In this document: one piece after another, positions 1 to 10,346 of the stretch
How the letters are laid out: every line of letters starts with the position of its first letter
Numbering within the stretch: the first letter of the stretch is position 1
Assembly: GCA_964019415.1 (NCBI GenBank)
Contig: OZ025879.1
Span: 700,168 to 764,167 of the forward strand
Origin: Ianthella basta
Taxonomy: Eukaryota > Porifera > Demospongiae > Verongiida > Ianthellidae
Direction of reading: 5' to 3'
Length of the DNA: 64,000 bases
The notes under the pieces: generated by a model
Told to the model about the DNA's origin: nothing
The model's database searches: none
What the model saw: the letters and a program-made list of their open reading frames with translations, nothing else
Position numbers and translations under genes: made by a program

Positions 1-57
1 GGGTCAGATTGCTAGCCTAACGTGGTGACTGCATTGCCATCACTTGTGTCCGTACAG

Positions 58-163
58 GGACAGTGTAACGACTGATGCTGAAACAGGGACGGGTTACGAC
101 TACCCAGCAGATTGCAGTGTCCAGTTGGAGGAGAACTCAGCATACGCTAGCATGAGGAAATAA
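58..163 (+). CDS. Family 2 receptor, last exon only (cytoplasmic tail)
   Basis: Only the terminal exon of a family 2 gene lies in the window; the rest is off the left edge. The acceptor is at 56-57, and the exon begins in phase 2 like its paralogues at 16690 and 25577. It encodes a tail with a YDYPAD segment and ends ENSAYASMRK, then TAA at 161-163. The intact paralogues read ENPAYASM, an NPxY motif (PTB-domain type) overlapping YxxM (p85/PI3K SH2 type). Here the Pro is replaced by Ser, so the PTB-type motif is lost while YASM remains. Homology to complete copies is clear; the function of the family is inferred from motifs only. Confidence 0.75.
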
Positions 164-1723
164 TGATATTCATGAGTAGCATAGTCATCAGTCCGGACTA
201 GAGGTGGAGAACCTCTATTGGTGACTACAGTAGGAGAATACGAATTGAGTTGATCGACACATTGTTACGCAGATAGAAAGCGCGCCGGAGTGGTGAGCCA
301 GTTGCGGTGAGAGTGGTGGGGTATAGGGAATGGCAGTCGCTAGATCCAAGTTCTTGTTACCGTGGTTGGAAGCCGCTCGTAACATAGGCGACATGAAACT
401 GGAGTGGAATCGGAGCATGAGCCTTTCAGGACTGCAATCTCATTTAATTTCGTGCGCTCCATCCGCCGCACACGATAGTCTAATGACTAGCCTACGTAGG
501 AGGCCGCGGCCGCCCCCTCCCCCCCCCCTCGGGTCCAGGCCCTAGCTGTTGATGTTGTAGCTACTGCTGAGCTCGTGAAGGTTCGTCTTAAGTCACGTTA
601 GAATGGCAGGTTCCTTGGCGTTGCTGGTGGCTATGTGCTTCAATTAGTCAAAGAGACTACCCCTCAATGATTCCTTGGAAGTGGTACATTCATTAGCAGA
701 AGCTGTTCTTGTTTTTGGGGTAGGCTAAGTGCTGTGATGTCATGGCTGACATGATGTCAGACACAGACATTGGCCACACGGCTTCCTTGGGTTGTGTTAG
801 TGTACACTGAAGTAGCTTGTGTCCCTCACAGAGTAACCAACCAATGGAATGTTGTGTGTGTACTACTAATAACCATTCATGTCTGCAGTGAATAACGCAT
901 CCTCTGTTGACCTTGCCTTGTGGCTCAAGGACTGCATGGTTCCAGCTGTACTTCCTACACTGGCAATTATCTACAAAGTTGTCTTTCACGCATGTTCCTC
1001 AGTGGTTGAGCCCATGCAGGCAGATCAACTTCTATTGCAGATGTAGCCTCACACCCAGATCCATATGCGCCGCTGGCACATGTGCATGGGTCTGGGTACG
1101 AGACTATTGCAGATGTCACTGAAGACATTACAGGATAGGCTGTTGAGGATGCTTGCAGGTCCTTGAATTCTGTTGATTGTGCATGGGTGACGCAGAGTAC
1201 CTAATGATACATTAAACTGCACAAATGTAGCATACTTAATTTGAGGAGGTCCTCCAACTGTACACAGCATGCCATCAGGCGAAGCTATATCCTGGGTAGC
1301 TATATATGTACTTAGATAGCCTGTAGGATTCCAAGTAAACTCTCATCTTTGCATATGAATTACTTCAAAGTCTCTTAATCTATCAAAAATGGTGTGGAAA
1401 GTGTGGATATATACTGGCGTCAGTGTGAATGTCACACTAAAGTGACGATGTACTGATCACACCCTTAGTGTGGGCATTGAGTGCATGGTGTGACAGGGTC
1501 AAACCATTATTTTTAACAGTGTGGACAGTGAATGTGAAAGTGCAGTGAAGTTTATGTACAATCCATGCTGTGTTTTGTGGACTTGCTGATGGTAAATGAG
1601 GAGTGATTTGGATGAAGTTGCTATTATTTGCAGAGGGAATACTCTGGTTAATATTGAATGGTAAGGTTCAGTTACTTTGAAATTCTTCTGTCTGTGTAGG
1701 TTGTGACAGGACGAAGTGGTGGA
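164..1723. other. Module spacer between family 2 and family 1
   Basis: About 1.55 kb without a confident gene. Most of it recurs between family 2 and family 1 at about 16800-18640, 25690-28230 and 33660-35220, so it belongs to the duplicated module. It contains a short ATG frame at about 604 (MAGSLALLVAMCFN then stop) that is conserved between copies and resembles a signal peptide, and an open stretch after a TCTGCAG acceptor-like site near 890 (see findings). An acceptor-like tctgtgtag at 1691-1699, conserved 24 bases before every family 1 ATG, implies an upstream non-coding exon that I cannot place. Confidence 0.6.
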
Positions 1724-4029
1724 ATGGAGAGTGTGGTTGTGTTGTGTGTGTTGTCAGGTAAGTGGTGACCTGTGTAGTGGTCTGGGTGAGGCTGGGTGAG
1801 CAGACACTGAGTGATATCCACCTCTTTCCTCTTCAGCCTTTGGTGTACTTGTGGAAGGACAAGGCTACTTTGTACTACCACCTGAAAACAACTACGACTT
1901 CCCTCTTGATCCATACCTAGCAGCAGCGACTGTTGTTGTGTTCTGTTATTACAATGAAAGTGGAGCTATCTACACAATTACAAAGGGTGGAGATGTCCTT
2001 GATACTGTTGTAGTTCCAAATCAAGGAGTTCAGGTAATAGTTCATGTTCCCAATGGAGTCTACACCCCATCTGTGGAGGGCATCTACACATGCAGTGTAA
2101 CTGTAAGTAGAACGAACAGGGAAACAAGGGACACCATTGTCAGTTTACCAGGTAAGTTCTGTATGCAACATGTATTTGTCTCACATGCATAGTCAGGTAG
2201 TGTCTGTTAGCTAGTACCCCCCTCCCCCCCCTTGGCAGTGTTGTTCTTGGTTGATATGACCACTGCAGTGGTAACTGCAGGAGAGACAGTGTCAGTGAAC
2301 TGCAGTCAGACAGGATACATCAGAACAGACTGGAGCTGGAGGAGGAATGGAATTGACATCACATCTAATATGAGCGAGAGAGTGTACACTGAGCTGTCAA
2401 CAAGGACCAATCTGGGCCCAACTTTTAGCAACAAGGCTGCCAACCACCAGAGTCTCTTCCTCCACTTGCGATATGCACGTGTGATGGACAACGGAGTTTA
2501 CACCTGTGTCACACAGGAAGGCACACAAACAGTCACACAGACAGTCACTGTGGATGTGCAGCCACCAGGTGGGACACACTACTGTGTGACAACTAAGTAT
2601 TAGGACATCATACCATATAAGGTGACCCATTGTGATCTGTATGCACCACTCTCTGTACATGTTCCTCCTACTGCTTCCCTCACAGCCAATGTCAGGTTCA
2701 ATGATAGTGGCCCAGTGAGCTATGAGGTGCCTCTGCCCTTTGAAAACAACAATGTGTCCTACACTGACTTCCTCTACAGTGGCAGTGAGGACAGTGGGAT
2801 GCTGAGGAGTGGAAGGGGTCAGTTGGTGGATGGGGTGACAGGGACGGCGATACTGGACACAGACGAGGGGAGGTTCCCGTGGGTGGGGTGGACCGCACCC
2901 CTTGAGGAGATCATCTTTGACTTTGGCAGCCTCCATCAGTTTGGCTCTATCTCAGTGCATGCTTACTTCAACAGCTTAGGAGTGAGATGGTTTAGTACTA
3001 TTGAGGTGGCCATCTCTCAAAACATGGAACAGTGGAATGCATTCTCCCGACAACTAAATGACCTTCGTGGCCCACAGAATGTTATGGTGCCAACTGTGAT
3101 GGCCGACAACAGCACTGCAGAAGGTCGTTATGTCCGCCTTCGCTTTGGTGGCTTTCAAGGCTCAGGGCTAATGCTCATCAGTGAGGTGTCCTTTGACAGT
3201 ACAGCTGGTGAGTTTCTTAACAGCCTAATAGCTACTCAAAAATACAGGTTGCTTCCACATCCTGACCCACTCTGCTGTGTTTGTTTGCTCCTTCACAGTA
3301 CCTCCACCCAGTCCACCAGTGAGCATTGATGGCATTGTGGTAGGAGTAATTGTTGCAATTGCTGCTTTGATTGTTGTAATCATCACTGCATCTATCACTA
3401 TCTCTTGCATCATAAAGAAGAGAAGGGTATCAACCAGGGCACCAAGGTGAGCTACACACCAACTGCACAGTCTGTACCCATGTACACAGTGCATATACAT
3501 TACCAAAGTGACTGGTGTCATGAACCCAGCCCTAGTGTAATGACAAACGTCTACTCTGGCTGAAGACTGTGGTAAGTGGCTATTGCACAATAGTCCTTTG
3601 ATTGTTGCTATGGGTATATGCACTACATGTATAAAGGGAACCAGGTTACCGCTTCACATCAATCATGCAGAGATGTGTGGTATGTAACTTAAATATAGCA
3701 GAGATATTCAATTGTACACATCTGTAGTGTATTATAGGATATGTATGCTTGCAACAAATTGTTTAGCACATTGCTCTCCCCTCAGAGGTGAAGGCTCTGT
3801 ACATGACTACAGCTATCCTTATAATTACAACAATCCTCCAACTGAGATGGTCAAGAATCCAGCTTATGTTACCATGGAAACAGGCCAGATTGTGAGGTCC
3901 CAAAATGATGAAGGCAATGTGACGGACCATGCCTGCGCAACAATTGGTAGGGAAGGGGACAATACAGAAGCTAGTGCACTGAGTGATGAGGACACACAGC
4001 AGAGTAACCCTGAGCCTTCATACATATGA
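1724..4029 (+). CDS. Family 1 receptor A: Ig-Ig-DDR DS-like-TM with NPAY/YxxM tail
   Basis: Six coding exons: 1724-1757, 1837-2151, 2239-2568, 2686-3207, 3299-3446, 3786-4029, giving 530 residues. Introns are GT-AG, phase 1 except the last (phase 2). Residues 1-20 form a signal peptide (MESVVVLCVLS). Exon 2 is an Ig-like domain with Cys48 and Cys97. Exon 3 is a canonical Ig domain: Cys138, Trp148, then DNGVYTC ending at Cys206. Exon 4 (residues 227-400) resembles the DS-like domain of DDR receptors: GQLVDGV, FPWVGW, a beta-rich middle and ISEVSF near the end. The helix is residues 413-439, followed by KKRR. The tail has [17 protein letters not shown] (NPxY overlapping YxxM) and C-terminal EPSYI, a class I PDZ-type end. 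No kinase domain is present. The tyrosine of DHxYATI is Cys here. Ligand unknown; role as adhesion or recognition receptor is inferred. Confidence 0.85.
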
Positions 4030-4599
4030 AGATGCTGATTTTTTTGCAGGGTACCCAAAACTGTCAACCTCTATAGCTAATAACATACGTAGGCTACAGA
4101 TAGAGTATTGCAGCATATACTTTTGTAGATGCACAGGATATGTACATACTGTATGTACAATTGTTATGGACTATTGGCTAATAATGGTGGATGAAACCAA
4201 TTTGGTCCAATTACTGCAGTGTTGTTTCCTTTGATGAGAGCTCTAGGGAGTCCTTATCCTGTGTTTAGTATACAAATACAAAGAGTACATTAATAGCACA
4301 TCTTGTTCTGTCTGTACCGACCTATGTGGGCGATTCCATTTGATGATGGAATCATTGCTTGTAATGTGTTACTATATTACCAAGATTTCCTGTTTCTGCA
4401 TGCACATGTGTTGCTGTGTGAAGGATTAGTTGATAATGGCCCATCTGGTCAGATGGAGTCTGTAAATTTACTTCAAATGGAAAACACTAAGTCTTGATGC
4501 TGATGAGTAAGCTTATCTGGATGCATGTCATACAATAAGATGTACATTGTACCGTTATATTCATAGGAGCTGAATTTGTATGTGTGGGGGAGGGGTGCT

Positions 4600-4665
4600 G
4601 CCTAAATCCCTGGGGGGGTGCCTAAATCCCTGGGGGGTGCCTAAATCCCTGTGGGTGCCTAAATC
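4600..4665. repeat. Short G-rich tandem repeat (CCTAAATCCCTGGGGG)
   Basis: About four imperfect copies of a 16-20 base unit CCTAAATCCCTGGGGG(GTG). The same array, with copy-number differences, occurs at 10918-10982, 38200-38258 and 51687-51745, always in the family 1 3' block. It separates the copies by length and is useful as a paralogue marker. Confidence 0.75.
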
Positions 4666-6096
4666 CCATATCCATAAAGAATTATGCATTTCCATTGCAA
4701 CTACTTCAAAGCAGTTGCAATATTACAACTACATTAAAGTTACATAAACTGGGAGTTCATATAAGAATCATCTTCACTGAATATAGCAATGCTTCAAGTT
4801 CTTTTGGAAGCATGCAACGACATCTTAGTGGCAAGTGTTTGTATATATCACTGGCTATAGCATAATGCACTGTGTAGCTTGTGTGTATGCACACACCCAC
4901 ACACACAGCCTGCAGTACATGGGGTCACTACTGCATCCACACTGGAGAGATGGCAACACCAATCTTAGCCCAGCACTATGCAGGAGTGTACATTTGTATA
5001 CTGTATATGTACACCAGCACCTGGTACGTAAGTTTAGCTACATGCATCATAATATATACAGAACAGACGCCAACAGGACTTATGTGCATCCCTAGCTTAC
5101 TCCAATGCATGTCAAGAAAGGGCTACACAAGCACAGCTCCATAGGCCCAGCATGAGTCAGTGTAACAGGCAAGTATCACACTAGCTTCTATAATCGACAC
5201 ACAATTCCTTAATTAATTCTTGTAAACAGATTGATGTTTAAGTGTTGTTTGTGCTAGATGTGTTCTTCTTTCGTATTTGAACAACTGCTCATGACTGTAG
5301 AGAGCCTTTACATTCAAGGTATACTGGAGAATAGAGAACACAGAGATTGAGTTATGGTCAATATCCATTGGTACAGAGCCTTATGAACGTGCAGTGTGGT
5401 AGTTGTACATGCAGACAATGATATGAGATGATTGCTGTGCATGTGTAGCAGTCAATATGGAAGGAATAATGAGTGTAATCACAACTGGAGTACAATAGAG
5501 GGAACTACAGTCCAGAGATTGACAGTGAATGTGTGTAGTTAAGGATACAATCTGTGTCACTGCACACACAGTGGGAGATCATGTGTAGCCAAGTCCATTC
5601 TGTTATCATCACTAGCTACATCCACCATGTGATCGCCAATCATGATGGCCTCCCCTCTCAAAAGGCAGGCCGGTAGTGGTGTGTGTGGGCTGCTTCCTAG
5701 GGCATCACTCCTTATATGGTAGTCTAGGAGCCCTGTGGCCAAGAGGTGTACATTAGTGAAGCCTCCCAACCTGCATGCCTTGGCTGAGAAAGGCATGTTG
5801 AGCTACACAGGGCCAGGTTTTCCATCCACATATGAGGCAGGCTTCACAAAGTGATGTCAGGTCGCAGGCAGCACATCTCAACTGACAAGGCACTCCCTGA
5901 ATCCCCTCGGGTTGTTTCACTCAGTTGTCATCACTGGTCTTTGAAAGTGGGACTTTTCTATTTTTCATAGCTTCCTTAAAAGGTTCACACAAGATCCCCC
6001 TGCATGGGGTGTCATTACCTTATTGCCCTCTAAAGCCTTTTACATTCAGTACACTTACCTGGCACATTCCTGGGAGTTACCTAATTGTAGTGACTG

Positions 6097-6199
<103 letters not shown>

Positions 6200-6327
6200 T
6201 TATTGAATGGTAGCGTTTAGTCAGTCACTTTAATTTCAACTTGCTTCTGTCTGTGTAGGTTGTGACAAGACGAAATGGTGAAATGGAGTGTGTGGTTGCG
6301 ATGTGTCCTTTGTCAGCTCAACTTTTG

Positions 6328-6419
6328 GGATCAAGTAAAATGAACGGACCAGCCATATATGCAGTGAAATGTGTGCAGCCATGTTGGGGTGTGGCCGGTC
6401 TGTTCTTTTCACTTGACCC
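6328..6419. repeat. Palindromic MITE-like element, copy 1
   Basis: A roughly 90-bp element with imperfect terminal inverted repeats: left arm starts TCAAGTAAAATGAACGGACC, right arm ends GGTCTGTTCTTTTCACTTGA. The two arms can pair over about 25 bases. Copies occur at 14565-14652, 21234-21303 (left arm lost) and 31576-31663, each 250-270 bases upstream of a family 2 signal-peptide exon. The constant distance shows it was inherited with the module. Whether it is a dead transposon, a hairpin regulatory site or both is not decided. Confidence 0.6.
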
Positions 6420-6684
6420 CAACACAATACTCCGGCTAGCCAAGGGGTATGGCAAACCACAAGGGAAATCCCTTACTGCTGCATCTGTTTGCAAATGGCT
6501 ACTACACCAGGGACAGTGGTTAGCACATGGCTTAGTTCCAGGCCAAGATGAATGCCTTTAATGTACTTATGGCACACATATGAGCACTCAAGGCTACATT
6601 TTTCACGGCTACAGATTTAAACATGTTCGTAACTGTCTCATTTACCTGCAGCAAAATGTTCACTGTCTTCCAGGTAGATTGAAG

Positions 6685-7977
6685 ATGTGTCCTTCCATTG
6701 CACCTGTATGTGTGTTACTGCTGTTGGTAATTGCACGTTGCACTGAAGGTAAGCAAGTAATGTGTTTGTAGCACATGCAGAGCTGAAGACAATTATTTAT
6801 AAGTATGCACAATCCTATCACATGCCCCATGTACATGTAGAAGATGCTATATATATTGTCAGTGCTTCCCTCACGATAGTAGTTAATGGACTTCATGTAT
6901 GCATGTATGTGAGATGTGGAGTTCGTCCTACACTCGCATGCTGGGTGGTAACAATACTGTACCATTATACTAACCCTTTGTGGTCTTGGACATTCCCGAA
7001 GAATGGTGTGTTGGTAGTGTCAGGATGGATTTCAATACAGATTCAGTACTTTTGACTCCATCCATAAACATAATAGTCCACAACATGACACAGATGTGCA
7101 ACAAGAGCCACACTGTTCAAGCAATGTCCGTCAGGTGAAACAGATAATTTTTCTGTAGTATTCAACTTTAACACTACTTATATTTACATGTGGAAGGCAC
7201 CTCAGGATTGACATAAGTGGTCCTGACAGAGACTGCTGCATATATTTGGTGTATGTGAGTGTTCCTTGTGTGTTGTGAACAGTACAGTCATGTGAGCCCA
7301 ATCCCCACAACTATAAACAGCACCACACCCACTAATCTACCCTCATTTCATATAATAGGCTTTACTAATGACATTATTGGATTCACACTGGTGTTCTCTA
7401 GCTCTGAGGCCTTTAGTCCACAGCACAGAGCACCTCTCCAATGATATTGACAAGATAACGGTCAATTAGTAGTAGTTGCAATACTGTCATCAGCTATGAT
7501 GGGCTGTACAACCATTGCTTGTGGGAAGTACTTCAAACAAGACATTGGCTTTCGACACGATGTTTCTAACAGAGTTTGAAACGAATTATTTGAAGCAGAA
7601 ACTGCCAGCTCTCCCACTCAGCTGCTAATGCTGATTGATGCTCACGCTCATGTGTAACTAGTGTATTCAGCTAAGACAGCCTGCTAGCCTTGTATGTCAA
7701 CCACATGTGCCTCCAGGTCTCATGCCATCTCAGTAGTGTATGCATTGTGGTAGTATCCTGTCAGCATACTACGTACCTGTTCGTGTCCATGCTGCTATAA
7801 TGTACAATATATACTGCATGAAATCGACAATGCCTACAGTACAATCAACACTCTGGAAACTATTCATGTTGACTGCTGAAAGTCTGCTCTCTTTCCCTTT
7901 CCAATTCAGGACCTGAATTGCTTCCTACACCCTTGCCCACATCCTTAGGCAATATTACTACTGGAGAAAGCAGTACA
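6685..7977 (+). pseudogene. Family 2 receptor, 5' part only (copy 1)
   Basis: The signal-peptide exon is intact at 6685-6748 (MCPSIAPVCVLLLLVIARCTE, donor GTAAGC, phase 1), preceded by a tcttccag acceptor for a leader exon. A stalk exon starts at 7910 after TTCAG (GPELLPTPLPTSLGNITT) but breaks off near 7977, where sequence switches directly to the region just upstream of family 1 exon 1 of gene B. The transmembrane and tail exons and the usual 1.5-kb spacer are missing. The remaining exons are phase 1, so splicing into gene B exon 2 is possible; otherwise this is a truncated gene. Confidence 0.65.
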
Positions 7978-8043
7978 TGTATGATGTTTAGTCACTTTCG
8001 AATTGTTCTGTCTGTGTAGGTTGTGACAGGACGAAGTGGTAGA

Positions 8044-10346
8044 ATGGAGTGTGTGGTTGTGTTGTGTCTGTTGTCAGGTAAGTGGTGACCTGTGTAGTGG
8101 TCTGGGTGAGGCTGGGTGAACAGACACTTAGTGATATCTACCTCTTTCCTCTTCAGCTATTTCTGTGCTTGTGGAAGGACAGGGCAACTTTGTACTACCA
8201 CCTGAAGACAACCACAACCTTGTTCTTGATCCATACTTTGCAGCAGAGACTGTCATTGTGTTCTGTATTTATAATGTAACAGGAGCTACGCCTAACTATG
8301 TGTTTAGAAAGGATGGAGTTCGCATTGAAACTGGTATACTACCAAATCAAGGAGTCAGTATACCTGTTCCCAATGGAGACTACACCCCATCAGTGGAGGG
8401 CACCTACACATGCAGTGTAACTGTAAATGGACAACTCAGGGGATCAAGGGACACCATTGTCAGTTTACCAGGTTAGCACATTTTATATCATGTATTTGTC
8501 TCACATGCACAGTCAGGTAGTGTCTGTTAGCTAGTACCCCCCCCCCCCTTGGTAGTATTGTTCTTGGTTGATATGACCACTGCAGTGGTAACTGCAGGAG
8601 AGACAGTGTCAGTGAACTGCAGTCAGACAGGATACATCAGAACAGACTGGAGCTGGAGGAGGAATGGAATTGACATCACATCTAATATGAGCGAGAGAGT
8701 GTACACTGAGCTGTCAACAAGGACCAATCTGGGCCCAACTTTTAGCAACAAGGCTGCCAACCACCAGAGTCTCTTCCTCCACTTGCGATATGCACGTGTG
8801 ATGGACAACGGAGTTTACACCTGTGTCACACAGGAAGGTACACAAACAGTCACACAGACAGTCACTGTGGATGTGCAGCCACCAGGTGGGACACACTACT
8901 GTGTGACAACTAAGTATTATGACATCATACCATATAAGGTGACCCATTGTGATCTGTATGCACCACTCTCTGTACATGTTCCTCCTACTGCTTCCCTCAC
9001 AGCCAATGTCAGGTTCAATGATAGTGGCCCAGTGAGCTATGAGGTGCCTCTGCCCTTTGAAAACAACAATGTGTCCTACACTGACTTCCTCTACAGTGGC
9101 AGTGAGGACAGTGGGATGCTGAGGGGTGGAAGGGGTCAGTTGGTGGATGGGGTGACAGGGATGGCGATACTGGACACAGACGAGGGGAGGTTCCCATGGG
9201 TGGGGTGGACCACACCCCTTGAGGAGATCATCTTTGACTTTGGCAGCCTCCATCAGTTTGGCTCCATCTCAGTGCATGCTTACTTCAACAGCTTAGGAGT
9301 GAGATGGTTTAGTACTATTGAGGTGGCCATCTCTCAAAACATGGAACAGTGGAATGCATTCTCCCGACAACTAAATGACCTTCGTGGCCCACAGAATGTT
9401 ATGGTGCCAACTGTGATGGCCGACAACAGCACTGCGGAAGGTCGTTATGTCCGCCTTCGCTTTGGTGGCTTTCAAGGCTCAGAGCTAATGCTCATCAGTG
9501 AGGTGTCCTTTGACAGTACAGCTGGTGAGTTTCTTAACAGCCTAATAGCTACTCAAAAATACAGGTTGCTTCCACATCCTGACCCACTCTGCTGTGTTTG
9601 TTTGCTCCTTCACAGTACCTCCACCCAGTCCACCAGTGAGCATTGATGGCATTGTGGTAGGAGTAATTGTTGCAATTGCTGCTTTGATTGTTGTAATCAT
9701 CACTGCATCTATCACTATCTCTTGCATCATAAAGAAGAGAAGGGTATCAACCAGGGCACCAAGGTGAGCTACACACCAACTGCACAGTCTGTACCCATGT
9801 ACACAGTGCATATACATTACCAAGGTGACTGGTGTCATGAACCCAGCCCTAGTGTAATGACAAACGTCTACTCTGGCAGAAGACTGTGGTAAGTGGCTAT
9901 TGCACGATAGTCCTTTGGTTATTGCTATGGGTATATGCACTACGTGTATAAAGGGAACCAGGTTATCGCTTCACATCAATCATGCAGAGATGTGTGGTAT
10001 GTAACTTAAATATAGCAGAGATATTCAATTGTACACATCTGTAGTGTATTATAGGATATGTATGCTTGCAACAAATTGTTTAGCACATTGCTCTCCCCTC
10101 AGAGGTGAAGGCTCTGTACATGACTACAGCTATCCTTATAATTACAACAATCCTCCAACTGAGATGGTCAAGAATCCAGCTTATGTTACCATGGAAACAG
10201 GCCAGATTGTGAGGTCCCAAAATGATGAAGGCAATGTGACGGACCATGCCTGCGCAACAATTGGTAGGGAAGGGGACAATACAGAAGCTAGTGCACTGAG
10301 TGATGAGGACACACAGCAGAGTAACCCTGAGCCTTCATACATATGA
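8044..10346 (+). CDS. Family 1 receptor B: Ig-Ig-DDR DS-like-TM with NPAY/YxxM tail
   Basis: Exons 8044-8077, 8157-8471, 8556-8885, 9003-9524, 9616-9763, 10103-10346; 530 residues. Domain order is as in gene A. Exons 3, 5 and 6 encode the same protein as A and exon 4 differs at only about four residues, but exon 2 (first Ig domain) is strongly different and instead resembles copies D, E and F. The donor after exon 2 is GTTAGC rather than GTAAGT, and if not used an in-frame TAG follows at once, giving a 114-residue product, so this splice decides whether the gene is functional. Introns 3 and 4 are free of in-frame stops here, unlike in A. The normal upstream spacer is replaced by the truncated family 2 gene, so its promoter context differs from the other copies. 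The DHxYATI tyrosine is Cys, as in A. Confidence 0.8.

Noticed and set aside
2397..2936. Minus-strand frames of 66-179 codons opposite exons 3-4, repeated in every family 1 copy
   Set aside because: They are antisense shadows of conserved exons; they cross introns without respecting splice sites.
8549..9646. Single 365-codon uninterrupted frame in gene B
   Set aside because: It runs through introns 3 and 4 that have proper splice sites in all copies; the open introns are a chance property of this copy.
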